Below are positions 36,611 to 46,864 of a stretch of DNA of 64,000 nt, in pieces. Origin of the DNA: CAIWHR01 sp963726775 (lineage in GTDB: Bacteria; Pseudomonadota; Gammaproteobacteria; Burkholderiales; Casimicrobiaceae); NCBI GenBank assembly GCA_963726775.1, contig CAVSDL010000013.1, positions 1 through 64,000 of the forward strand, in the 5' to 3' direction. The translations under genes were made by a program, and so were the position numbers. The notes under the pieces are model-generated. The model was not told the origin of the DNA. It saw only the letters and a program-made list of their open reading frames with translations, and searched no databases. Position 1 is the stretch's first letter, and each line of letters opens with the position of its first letter.

Positions 36611-37888
36611 ATGCCTGCACCCCTCCAACGCCTGATTGCCCACCTCGACATGGACGCCTTCTACGCGTCCGTCGAGTTGTTGCGCTATCCGGAATTGCTG
36701 CGGCAGCCCGTCGTGATCGGCGGGGGTCGCCGTCATCAGCCGGTCGAGCACATCGATCCGGCCACCGGCTGCAGTGTCCGCACGTTTGCGACGCTGCGCG
36801 GCTATGCCGGCCGCGGCGTGATCACCACGGCGACGTACGAAGCGCGAGCTCTCGGGCTGCACTCGGCGATGGGGCTGATGAAGGCCGCCCAGCTCGCGCC
36901 CGAAACCGTACTGTTGCCGACGGATTTCGAGGCGTACCGCAAGTATTCACGGCTGTTCAAGGCCGCGGTCGCCGCGATTGCGCCGAAAATACAGGACAAC
37001 GGCATCGACGAGATCTACATCGACCTGACGGGCTTGGAACCGTCACCGGCGTCTCCAATCCCGACGGGCGACGGGGAAGAACGCGCGCCGACGGAGCGAT
37101 ACGCGGCCGAACCGGAACCGGACGACGACCCCTGGTGGCGCGCGCGCGATGTTGCGAAATCGATCAAGGAGGCGGTGCGTGCGGCGACAGGCCTCTCCTG
37201 TTCGATCGGCGTCGCGCCCAACAAGCTGCTGGCAAAGATCGCTTCGGAGCAGGACAAGCCGGATGGGCTCACGATGATCCGTCCCGATGACATTGCGCGC
37301 CGCATCTGGGTGCTGCCGGCGCGCCGGATCAACGGCATCGGTCCCAAGTCGAATGCCAGGCTGGAGGCGCTCGGCGTTCACACGATCGGCGAGCTCGCCG
37401 CGGCCGACCCGGCGTGGCTGATCGAGCATTTCGGCCGCAGCCACGGCGCGTGGATGCACGACGCCGCGAATGGTCGCGACGACCGCGAAATCGTGACCCA
37501 TTCCGAACCCCGGACGATAAGCCGCGAGACCACCTTCGAGCGCGACCTGTCGGCCACGCGCGATCGCGATCTGCTGTCCGGGATTTTCACCCGGCTGTGC
37601 GCGGGCGTCGCCGATGACCTGGTGAACAAGGGTTACGTCGGCAGGACGATCGGCTTGAAACTGCGCTACGACAACTTCAAGACCGTGACCCGCGACCGGA
37701 CGATCGACGTGCCGACCAACGACGCCAAGACGATTCGCCGTGCCGCGGGCGAGTGCCTGAAAAGAGTGCCGCTGGACCGGCGCATCCGGTTGCTCGGCGT
37801 GCGCGTCGGCGCCCTTTGTCCCGCGGATGCCGGCGCGACCGCAGCGGCGCCCGATTCGGACGTGACCACACCGTCGCTATTCGAGTAG
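36611..37888 (+). CDS. dinB: DNA polymerase IV-like Y-family polymerase with two insertions
   Basis: The 425-residue protein has the catalytic HLDMDAFYASVE (Asp13, Asp15) and DEIYIDLT (Asp133, Glu134), the SCSIGVAPNKLLAKIAS palm block and an HhH region. It is longer than E. coli DinB by about 70 residues. The additions are at about 39-66 and 143-176, the second rich in Pro and acidic residues. The C-terminal TTPSLFE resembles a beta-clamp binding motif. It should perform translesion synthesis. No lexA, imuA or recA gene is nearby. Confidence 0.9.
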   Translation: MPAPLQRLIAHLDMDAFYASVELLRYPELLRQPVVIGGGRRHQPVEHIDPATGCSVRTFATLRGYAGRGVITTATYEARALGLHSAMGLMKAAQLAPETVLLPTDFEAYRKYSRLFKAAVAAIAPKIQDNGIDEIYIDLTGLEPSPASPIPTGDGEERAPTERYAAEPEPDDDPWWRARDVAKSIKEAVRAATGLSCSIGVAPNKLLAKIASEQDKPDGLTMIRPDDIARRIWVLPARRINGIGPKSNARLEALGVHTIGELAAADPAWLIEHFGRSHGAWMHDAANGRDDREIVTHSEPRTISRETTFERDLSATRDRDLLSGIFTRLCAGVADDLVNKGYVGRTIGLKLRYDNFKTVTRDRTIDVPTNDAKTIRRAAGECLKRVPLDRRIRLLGVRVGALCPADAGATAAAPDSDVTTPSLFE

Positions 37889-37935
37889 CGGTGGGTCGCG
37901 ACGGCCAGTCCACCATCCGCGGTCGTTGGCTCAAG

Positions 37936-39354
37936 CTACGCTTCAAGCTCCGGTCGCCGCCGATGCCAGTCCGTCGCCTGCTGGAACGCCCGCCCGATCC
38001 GGATCAGCGTTGCCTCCGCAAACGGCGCGCCCATCAGCTGCACACCGATCGGCAGGCCGTCCGTCGACATCCCCGCTGGCAGTGTCAGCGCGCAGGCGCC
38101 GAGGTAATTGGCGGCGCGGGTGAACGTCGCGAGCGGCGTCGTGGACTCGTCGATCTCGGCGATCGGTGTGGCGGTGATCGGCAGGGTCGGCGTGAGCACC
38201 GCATCGCGCCCAAGCATCCAGTCCGCGAACGACGCTGCCGCGCGGCGCCGCAACACGAGTTCGTCGGCATGGTCGGCGGCGCTGATCGATTTCCCGGCGA
38301 GAATGCGCTTGCGCACCCAGGTGTCGATAGGCAGCGATGCATCTTCGATATACGCGCGGTGGTACGCATAGGCCTCGGCGGCGATCAGCCGCCCGTTGCG
38401 CACCATCAGGTCCTCCCAATCGAGCGGGACCGGCGATTCGTCGACGATCGCGCCCCGATTCCGCAGCACCGCCATCGCCGCGTCGCGCGCGCGGATGACT
38501 TCGGGCAGCGTGTACGCGGGAAAATATTCCGGCGCGAGGCAGGCGATGCGCATGCCGCGAATGTCGGGTTCGCCGGCGAGCGGATTGGCCGGATCGAAAC
38601 GTGGCGCCGAGAGCGTGGCGGGGTCATGCGGGTCCGGCCCGGCCATGGCGGCCGTGAGGAGCGCCGCATCCTCGACGGTGTGCACGAGGGGCCCGATCGA
38701 GTCGAGCGTCGTCGACAGCGGCACGGCGCCGTGGAGGCTGATGAGACCGTACGTGGTCTTGAGCCCGGTAAGGCCGCAGAGCCCGGCGGGAATGCGCACC
38801 GATCCGCCGGTGTCGGAGCCGATTGCCGCGGGGACGAGGCCGCCGGCAACGGCGACCGCCGATCCGCTCGATGATCCGCCAGCGGCACGATGGGTGCGCA
38901 GGTCCCATGGATTCCACGAGGCGCCCATCGGCTGGTTGCGACCCCAGCCGCCGAACGCGAACTCGACCATGTGCGTCTTGCCGATCGGGATCATGCCCGC
39001 GGCGACGAGGCGCTCGACTGCCGTGGCGGTGTGGTTGGAAATCCGCCCGAGCCAGGACTTCGAGCCGGCCGTCGTCTGGCGGCCGTCGAGGTGCAGGAGA
39101 TCCTTGAGCGCGATCGGCAGCCCCGCGAGCGGCCCGCGGTCGATGCCGGCCCGGCGTTCGCGGTCGGCGGCGTCCGCGCGAACGAGGGCGTCGCCGCGAT
39201 AGACCTCGACGTACGCGTGTAGACGCCCGTCGAGCGCGTCGGTGCGCGCAAGACAGGCCGCGACGATCTCGCGCGACGAGGTCTCGCCGGCGGAAACCAT
39301 GCGCGACAGGTCGGTCAGCGAGCGGAACGGGAGGTCGTCGGGCACGGGACGCAT
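37936..39354 (-). CDS. Amidase-signature family hydrolase
   Basis: The 472-residue protein has the amidase signature: LPIALKDLLHLDG (catalytic Lys), GGSSSGSAVAVAGG (cis-Ser) and GSDTGGSVRIPAGLCG (nucleophilic Ser region). It resembles both GatA and general amidases; GatB and GatC partner genes are absent, and asnS is encoded elsewhere in the window, so a role as tRNA amidotransferase is less likely. ATG 39354 begins the domain. Confidence 0.87.
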   Translation of the reverse strand: MRPVPDDLPFRSLTDLSRMVSAGETSSREIVAACLARTDALDGRLHAYVEVYRGDALVRADAADRERRAGIDRGPLAGLPIALKDLLHLDGRQTTAGSKSWLGRISNHTATAVERLVAAGMIPIGKTHMVEFAFGGWGRNQPMGASWNPWDLRTHRAAGGSSSGSAVAVAGGLVPAAIGSDTGGSVRIPAGLCGLTGLKTTYGLISLHGAVPLSTTLDSIGPLVHTVEDAALLTAAMAGPDPHDPATLSAPRFDPANPLAGEPDIRGMRIACLAPEYFPAYTLPEVIRARDAAMAVLRNRGAIVDESPVPLDWEDLMVRNGRLIAAEAYAYHRAYIEDASLPIDTWVRKRILAGKSISAADHADELVLRRRAAASFADWMLGRDAVLTPTLPITATPIAEIDESTTPLATFTRAANYLGACALTLPAGMSTDGLPIGVQLMGAPFAEATLIRIGRAFQQATDWHRRRPELEA

Positions 39355-39440
39355 TCGGGTACTGGCGGGCTGAACCTTGCGCGGCGGGGCCGACGGGCGC
39401 GTGACCCTGCGGCTACCCTGCGCCGAGTCAATGTACCGGC

Positions 39441-39468
39441 TTGCGATTTGCGGCAAGATGGGTATATC
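39441..39468 (+). promoter_or_regulatory. Candidate promoter of the universal stress protein gene
   Basis: TTGCGA at 39441-39446, a 16-base spacer and TATATC at 39463-39468; both hexamers match 4 of 6. The predicted start is about 39475, close to the ATG at 39489. Confidence 0.4.
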
Positions 39469-39488
39469 AACTCATCCACGAGGGCACC

Positions 39489-40328
39489 ATGACTTACCGG
39501 TCCATTCTTGTCCAGGTCGACGACACCGAATCCTGCGCGCACCGGCTGGATTATGCCGCACGTCTCGCGAAGAAGTATCCGGCAGAACTGCTCGGCGCCT
39601 ATCTCGTGCCTCCGAGCGAGCTCACGCCCTACGCGTCGGCGGTGATGTCCCCCGATTCGATCGGAAGATATCTGCGGGGCCTGGCCGAGGCGAAGGCCGC
39701 TGCCGAAGCCAGGTTTCGGGCTTCCACGGCGCGCGCCGGCGTCACCGGCGTCGAGTGGCGGGCGCCGGACGGGAACGCGATCGGAGCCGCCGTGCTGCAC
39801 GCGCGCCACGCCGATCTCGCCATCCTCGGGCAGCCGCCGCGCGATGAACCGACGATCGCGTTTGCCGTGGAGCTTGCCAACGCCGTCGTCATGCGTTGCG
39901 GCCGCCCGGTGTTGTTCGTGCCCTCCGTCGGCGAATACCCGACGGTCGGCGAGCGCGTGCTGATCGCATGGAAGGACTCGCGCGAATCGGCGCGGGCCGT
40001 CGCCGACGCGCTTCCGTTGCTCAAGGATGCGAAAAAGGTCTTTGCGGTCGCGGTCACCCCCAAGACGGACGAGAGCGCTCGCGAACGGTTCACCGACGCC
40101 CAGGTCGCCACGTTCCTGCGCCGGCATGGCGTCGACGCGACGGTGCGCCGCCTGTTCGCGGCGGACATCGACGCCGGCGAGCTTCTGCTGTCGCAGGCCG
40201 CGGATTTTGGCGCCGACATGATCGTGATGGGCGCGTACAGCCGCCCGCGGCTCGCGGAATTGGCGTGGGGCAGCGTGACCCAGGTCATGCTGTCGTCGAT
40301 GACCGCGCCGGTGCTGATGTCGCACTGA
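39489..40328 (+). CDS. Tandem universal stress protein (UspA family)
   Basis: The 279-residue protein has two USP domains, about residues 1-145 and 150-279. The second ends with the nucleotide-binding pattern GAYSRPRLAELAWGSVTQ. Domain one has a degenerate loop. USPs act in stress and growth arrest in the cytoplasm. ATG 39489 is used because the earlier frame has no conserved sequence. A stem-loop follows the gene at 40346-40370. Confidence 0.88.
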   Translation: MTYRSILVQVDDTESCAHRLDYAARLAKKYPAELLGAYLVPPSELTPYASAVMSPDSIGRYLRGLAEAKAAAEARFRASTARAGVTGVEWRAPDGNAIGAAVLHARHADLAILGQPPRDEPTIAFAVELANAVVMRCGRPVLFVPSVGEYPTVGERVLIAWKDSRESARAVADALPLLKDAKKVFAVAVTPKTDESARERFTDAQVATFLRRHGVDATVRRLFAADIDAGELLLSQAADFGADMIVMGAYSRPRLAELAWGSVTQVMLSSMTAPVLMSH

Positions 40329-40345
40329 GCGCGGGGCTTCGGAGT

Positions 40346-40370
40346 CGGGGCGCCGCATCGCAGCCCCGAT
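40346..40370 (+). terminator. Weak stem-loop after the stress protein gene
   Basis: TCGGGGC and GCCCCGA arms with an 11-base loop lie 18 bases beyond the stop. No T-run follows, so this is a tentative call. Confidence 0.3.
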
Positions 40371-40421
40371 CCCTGCTGTGCGCGGCCTCGCGGGTGTCCT
40401 GGCCGATGGGGGCATCCGCGC

Positions 40422-42128
40422 TCAAGGCGTCCGCGACGCGGCGCTCCCCGGCGGCGTCCACTCCGGCACGCGGCGGCGCATCGTCCGCACCACGCTGTCG
40501 TGGAGTCGCTGCCGCAGATCGGGTGTCATGGGCAGAGGCTCTGCCGTCTCGGCGCGCATCGGCGGGCCCGCGGCTTCCGTCTCCGCGGCGGCCGCCTTCG
40601 TCGCAACACCCGCCGAGCTCACCAGCGACGCGAAAATGTCGGTGCGGTTGACGAGGTCGCCGTTGTTCACGGCCGCGTAGAACGGCACGAATAGCGTCCC
40701 GATGCTGGTCATGCCCTGGTAGTCGCCGAGGAACAGACCCCCGGCATTGGGGGCGAGGGCGAGGTTGAACGGACCCGCGACGCGGCTTTCGCGCCAGGTG
40801 ATGCCGTCGGTCGAGCGCGCGATCCAGTAGTCGACGGGCAGATCCGCGGGATCGCTCGTGTTGCTGCGCATGTCGAAGTAGGCGACGCCGAACGTGCCGT
40901 CGGCGCGAATGGCCACGCTGGGCTCGAATGCCTGCACCGAGGGATCGCGATTGATGCGTGCGGCGTTGGACCAGGTGAGGCCGCCGTCGTTCGAGCGCGA
41001 GAAGGCGATGCCGTCGCGCAGCCCGGCGGAAAAGCGTGCGTCCTGCCACACGACGGCGAGCACCCCGCCGGGGCCGACGGCGATCGCGCCGAGGTTCGCG
41101 CCGTCGCGGATCGGCGTGCCGACGTCGGGGTCTTGCGTACCGAGTGCCTGCACGGGAGACACCATGACGGGCGCCGACCAGGTAATGCCCTTGTCCTTCG
41201 AGCGGATCACCGCGAGCCACGCGCTGACCTTGTTGCCGGGCCCCGTGTCGAACTGCGTGCAGAACAGGACGAGCGTGCCGTCGGAAAGCACGGCGATCTG
41301 GTTGTTGAGGGTCTGGCTGGCCGGCCCCGGGTCGTAGACGGGGCGAGCGGCTTCCCAGGACGCTCCGGCGTCGATCGTGCGCGCCATGTAAGCCGGTCCG
41401 GTACCGGCCGCGTTCAGCCGGTCCCATACCGCGTAGACATAGCGCGCGTCCGTCGGATCCGCGGTGATGGAATCCTTGTCGTTGAAGAAACCGGAACCGT
41501 CACGGATCAAAGTTGCCGGCGAGCTCCACGTGCCGCCACCGTCGGCCGAGCGGCTGACAAGGATCGCGCTGGAAGAACCGGATGCCAGCACCTGCCCGTT
41601 GAACGAAAGCGAGCTCTGGTAGGCGATCCCATCGGGCGACATCGTCACCCACGGATCGGAAGCGCGCTCGTAGTCGCCGCCGTTGCCGCTGTTGCCGCCG
41701 GTGCACCGCGTGAATGCGGCTGTCCGCCGTGCCCACGTGCGCCCGCCGTCGAACGACACGCCGGTCACCAAGCCTTTGGCGCCGCCATTCGACCAACGGT
41801 CCTGCTGCCAGACGCCGACGAGATTGTTGAGGTCGCGCGGGTTGACCGCGATCCACGGCTCCACCTCGGCGTTCGTGTAAGCCGTTCCGGTCGCCGGCGT
41901 GCCTTCGCATCCGGGCGCGAAGGACGAGAGGTACGAAGCCCGGTATTGCGGATCGGGCAGTGCGGGATCGCCCGGTGGCGGTGTCGGTAGCACCGGAGTG
42001 GGCGCCGGCGACACCGATCCTCCGCCACCGCCACAGGCGGACAACAGCAGCGCGCAACAGAACGCTGCGATCCACGGCGCAAGTTGCAGGCCGTTGCGCC
42101 GGCGTGGCGTTGCTCGATTCGTATTCAT
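40422..42128 (-). CDS. Asp-box (sialidase-like) lipoprotein
   Basis: The 568-residue protein has a lipobox LLSAC near residue 32 followed by a glycine/proline linker. Six Asp-box type motifs follow (SFDGGRTW, SADGGGTW, TIDAGASW, SKDKGITW, SNDGGLTW, STDGITW), indicating a six-bladed beta-propeller of the BNR/sialidase superfamily. Sialidase catalytic residues could not be confirmed, so the enzymatic role is open. It should sit on the cell envelope facing the periplasm or surface. Monocistronic. Confidence 0.83.
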   Translation of the reverse strand: MNTNRATPRRRNGLQLAPWIAAFCCALLLSACGGGGGSVSPAPTPVLPTPPPGDPALPDPQYRASYLSSFAPGCEGTPATGTAYTNAEVEPWIAVNPRDLNNLVGVWQQDRWSNGGAKGLVTGVSFDGGRTWARRTAAFTRCTGGNSGNGGDYERASDPWVTMSPDGIAYQSSLSFNGQVLASGSSSAILVSRSADGGGTWSSPATLIRDGSGFFNDKDSITADPTDARYVYAVWDRLNAAGTGPAYMARTIDAGASWEAARPVYDPGPASQTLNNQIAVLSDGTLVLFCTQFDTGPGNKVSAWLAVIRSKDKGITWSAPVMVSPVQALGTQDPDVGTPIRDGANLGAIAVGPGGVLAVVWQDARFSAGLRDGIAFSRSNDGGLTWSNAARINRDPSVQAFEPSVAIRADGTFGVAYFDMRSNTSDPADLPVDYWIARSTDGITWRESRVAGPFNLALAPNAGGLFLGDYQGMTSIGTLFVPFYAAVNNGDLVNRTDIFASLVSSAGVATKAAAAETEAAGPPMRAETAEPLPMTPDLRQRLHDSVVRTMRRRVPEWTPPGSAASRTP

Positions 42129-42428
42129 GCGTCAGCGCGCGGATACGCGGGCACGGTCGGCCATTGCATAGGGTCGCGGCGAATGCCGGGCGGAGTGGAG
42201 GTTTCGCCAATGTCGGCCCGGTGCCCGCTGGCGTCAATAGGCCCGCTCGAGGTGTCGGCGCCGGCACTCCGGGCGCGGATCCCCGACGCGCGGCCTGCGA
42301 TGCCGGGCCGTCGGCCGCGCCGCGATGCCTGACGCACGGCGGCCCGCGGCTTCCCGGAGGGCGCCGGTTTGATGCACACTCCGGTATGGGTATTCCCTGC
42401 CGGACGCTCCGGTAGCCGTATAGAGACG
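42129..42428. other. Intergenic region, no gene seen
   Basis: These 300 bases lie between the divergent Asp-box lipoprotein and HNH genes and must hold both promoters. I see no clear -35/-10 pair, repeat or small gene. Confidence 0.4.
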
Positions 42429-43013
42429 ATGATGGAACCGCTGGTACTGACCGTGGACATGGCCGGGCTGCCGCAAGCATGGGTCGCTCTCGAGGAAGCC
42501 ATCACCTATCACGCCAAGCAGATGGTGGCCTGGTCGCTGGGCTACGAAGTGCGCGAATTCCGGGGCGGCTACCAGCGCAATGGCGTGCGTTCGCGCATCG
42601 CGACCAAGTCGATACTCGCCATCAAGGGCAGCGTGGCCGGCCGGCATGGCCAGGTTCCCGGGCTGACCAACACGCTGCTTTTTGCACGCGACCGGCACCT
42701 GTGCGCCTACTGCGGCGAAAGCTACATGTCCCGCGATCTGTCGCGCGACCACGTCGTGCCGGTCTCCAAGGGGGGGCGCGATTTCTGGACCAATGCGGTG
42801 ACCGCGTGCAAGAAATGCAACATCCGGAAGGCGAACCGGACGCCGGAGCAGGCGGAGATGCCCCTGTTGTACGTCCCTTACGTGCCGAACCGGCACGAGC
42901 AGTTCATCCTGCGCAACCGGCGCATCCTCGCGGACCAGATGGAGTACCTGCTGGCCGGCGTTCCGAAGACGAGCCGGTTGTATCCGATTCCCGAGGCCCC
43001 GGCCCTGGTTTGA
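42429..43013 (+). CDS. HNH endonuclease
   Basis: The 194-residue protein has an HNH domain in the middle: CAYCGE at the start of the zinc site, DHVVPVSKGG with the catalytic histidines, then NAVTACKKCNIRKANRTP. The N-terminal 75 residues and the C-terminus are not recognised. It resembles the stand-alone McrA-like HNH proteins common in Proteobacteria. Two adjacent ATG codons at 42429 and 42432 are both possible starts. There is no methylase or phage gene beside it. Confidence 0.87.
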   Translation: MMEPLVLTVDMAGLPQAWVALEEAITYHAKQMVAWSLGYEVREFRGGYQRNGVRSRIATKSILAIKGSVAGRHGQVPGLTNTLLFARDRHLCAYCGESYMSRDLSRDHVVPVSKGGRDFWTNAVTACKKCNIRKANRTPEQAEMPLLYVPYVPNRHEQFILRNRRILADQMEYLLAGVPKTSRLYPIPEAPALV

Positions 43014-43186
43014 ATCGCCCGTCCGCGGCGCGCAACGAAAGCCGGGCGCCCGCGGCGCCTATTCTTGCGCCGGCGGAATACCGCGGAGCGGTGCGCGGAT
43101 TCCGCGCGGGTCCGTCCCGTATTGCCTTTTCTTCGACTATCTGGCCCGGTCGCTGCATCTGCTTTGAGCCGTTGCCTTCGGTGCGT

Positions 43187-44587
<1,401 letters not shown>

Positions 44588-44749
44588 CTGAACCCCTGGT
44601 CAATGCTGCAGTCGCCGCTTGCCGCAATGCGTGCAAGCGGCCGAATCGGCGTCGCGGATTTCGCGACGAACAGGCACACGATCGTGCCGCCATTCTATCC
44701 GCGCCCGGGAAGCCGCGGCGGCGAGGCCGCGCGGCGATCGCGCTCGCGT

Positions 44750-45658
44750 TCAGTACGGCGGGCGCGCGCCAGGAAAGAACTCGCGCATCATGAAATCTTC
44801 GAGCTCCGCATTGTCGGCGGGGCGAGCGGACAGCGTAGTCCGGTAACCCAGGCGCAGCGACAGAAACGAAAAGTCCCCGGTCTCGCTCTCGCGAATGATC
44901 GCGATGATCCTGCGGGCGATGGCAATGCGGATGTCGGCGTTGTCGCCGATGCGGACCTCGATCCGCTGCTTGATGTTGCGTCCGATGTCCTTGTTCCAGC
45001 CGTTGAATATGAATTCGGCCTCGCTCGAACCGATGCGCGTTATCTGGAAGATGCCGCCGCCGCTCCTGGGATCGTAGCCGAAGGTCGGGGTGGGATTCGA
45101 CGCGAGATTCGCGGCGACGATCCGGTTCCGGCGTTCGATGTCCGCTTCGGCCGGCGGCGCGTTCGACGCGTTGCCCTGGGCTGCTGACGGCGGCGGCGCG
45201 CCGCGGGAGCGTCGTCTTGCCTCGATGTAGGACGAAAGGTCACTGCCGGACGCGACGGGTGCCGGTGGCGGCGCGGCTGCCGATTGAACGGTCGCCGGAG
45301 GTGCGCTGTCGGGCGCGCTCTGCCTTGCCGCAATGACCGGAGGCGGCAATGACGCCGGCGGCGCGGCAGGTGGCGGGGGCGGCCGGCGGAATGTCGATGG
45401 CGGGCCCGGATGCGCCGGCGCAGATGACGGGGCCGGTGGCGGCGTCGCCGGCGCGCTGTCGCGAGGAACCAGTTGCGCCACCAGTGCGCCGCTTGCCTGG
45501 CCGCGCTCGCCGTCCTCGAACGACAGGGCGCGCATCCGCGGCAGCCACGTCCACATCGCCAGCGCATGCACCACCAGCGACAGCGCAACGGCCACCCGGA
45601 TGGCCGGAATGGTCACCTCGTCGTACCGGGTGCGCCGCTCGCTGCGCCATTCGCTCAT
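44750..45658 (-). CDS. Proline-rich membrane-anchored protein
   Basis: The 302-residue protein has one N-terminal helix (about 23-45, VAVALSLVVHALAMWTWLP). A long Pro/Ala-rich linker follows (about 75-160), then a C-terminal folded domain of about 120 residues. The layout of a cytoplasmic tail, a single anchor and a proline-rich spacer is TonB-like, but no TonB C-terminal motif or ExbBD neighbours are seen. ATG 45658 begins the recognisable N-terminus. Function unknown. Confidence 0.75.
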   Translation of the reverse strand: MSEWRSERRTRYDEVTIPAIRVAVALSLVVHALAMWTWLPRMRALSFEDGERGQASGALVAQLVPRDSAPATPPPAPSSAPAHPGPPSTFRRPPPPPAAPPASLPPPVIAARQSAPDSAPPATVQSAAAPPPAPVASGSDLSSYIEARRRSRGAPPPSAAQGNASNAPPAEADIERRNRIVAANLASNPTPTFGYDPRSGGGIFQITRIGSSEAEFIFNGWNKDIGRNIKQRIEVRIGDNADIRIAIARRIIAIIRESETGDFSFLSLRLGYRTTLSARPADNAELEDFMMREFFPGARPPY

Positions 45659-45885
45659 CGGATCCTCGAGGCGTACGCCCTGCACCCTGGAGATCTGCGG
45701 TGTTGCGATCCCGTGGGCCCCGGGTCGGACCGCAAGGCTCGACGCCGCCGGACAGGAAGCGGGGTGCGCCGGGAGGCCGATGCTCCGGTGCGCGCCGGCG
45801 CGAATTACGCGCGGGGGTGCGACCAGGGCGGTCGCGGCGCGGCTACCCGTCGGGCACTATGATGCGAACCGCGCGGATGCGCCGA

Positions 45886-46851
45886 TCAGGGTGCGACTTC
45901 CTTCCAGCCCGCGCCCGGATCGAACGCCGCCATCTTCGCGCCGATCGCGGCGGAATCCTTGCCCAGATCCTTTTGATAGACCTTGCCGTTGTTGCTGACG
46001 ACGAAGGTCATCACGCCGCTTTCGCCCCAAGCCGCGGGATACGCGACCATCGCGAAGCCGGCGATCATCCGGCCGTTGATCACGTAGCTGTACGCGCCCC
46101 CTGGGGCCCTGGCGCCCTGGCGGGTCAGGATCCTGAAGTGGTAGCCCCGGTACGCATCGCCCTCCGTGTGGCCCTTGAGATAGGCCGAACTTTCCGCGAT
46201 CAGCGGCCCGAAGGGGCTTTCCTCTTCGCCCTTCGCGGCATCGGCGGGCCAGAACAGGCCGTCGTGCTTGCCAGGCGTGCTGGCCAGCCTCTGCGCATAC
46301 TGGAGCACGCCATCGCCGTCGCGGTCCCGCGACGCATACACGCGCTGGGCGTCGAGATACGCGCGCAGCACGTGGATGGCGCTGAGCTCGTTCCCGCCGA
46401 TGCGGCGGTTGACGATCTCCTCCGCGCCTTCCTCCGTCGCGTAGCGCCAGCGCTCACCCACGCGCACGATGGGAATGGGCATCGGCCAGGCCCTGTCGCC
46501 GATCACGAGCACGCGGCGATCCTTGCCGGACTCGTCCAGCACGCGGAACGCCTGCATGGCCGCGAGGATCTTCGCCCGCGTCGCGCTGCTGGCCGCGCGG
46601 TCGGGGCTGGTGACCAGGTTCTTGTGCTCTTCGCCGAAGATCGCGATCATCGCCGCATCGTCGTCGGCCTTGAGCGCCGCCATGAGCGCATCCACGGCTT
46701 CCGCAGGGGTCGCGAACGTCTGTTGCGGGGCCGCGGCCGCGGCGAGCGGAACGGCGACCAGGAGCGCCAGCGCGAACTGACGAAACTGAAATAGGATGTG
46801 GGTTGCGTTCATGCGCGAAGCCGTCCTGTCGATGGTCTTGAATGTGTTCAT
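45886..46851 (-). CDS. DUF2950 family exported protein
   Basis: The 321-residue protein has a signal sequence after an N-terminal tail (residues about 15-43, FALALLVAVPLAAAAA). It matches the DUF2950 pattern: FATPAEAVDALMAALKADD, DGLFWPA, GYHFRILTRQGARAPGGAYSY and WGESGVMTFVVSNNGKVYQKDLG. The ATG at 46851 has GGAG eight bases upstream, inside the last codons of the DUF3300 gene; an alternative ATG at 46812 would also keep the signal. It is coupled to DUF3300 in one operon. Confidence 0.85.
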   Translation of the reverse strand: MNTFKTIDRTASRMNATHILFQFRQFALALLVAVPLAAAAAPQQTFATPAEAVDALMAALKADDDAAMIAIFGEEHKNLVTSPDRAASSATRAKILAAMQAFRVLDESGKDRRVLVIGDRAWPMPIPIVRVGERWRYATEEGAEEIVNRRIGGNELSAIHVLRAYLDAQRVYASRDRDGDGVLQYAQRLASTPGKHDGLFWPADAAKGEEESPFGPLIAESSAYLKGHTEGDAYRGYHFRILTRQGARAPGGAYSYVINGRMIAGFAMVAYPAAWGESGVMTFVVSNNGKVYQKDLGKDSAAIGAKMAAFDPGAGWKEVAP

Positions 46852-46864
46852 GTTGGCGCTCCGG

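Noticed and set aside
37936..39354. Call as GatA of the tRNA amidotransferase
   Set aside because: No gatB or gatC nearby and the sequence fits general amidases as well; left as amidase family.
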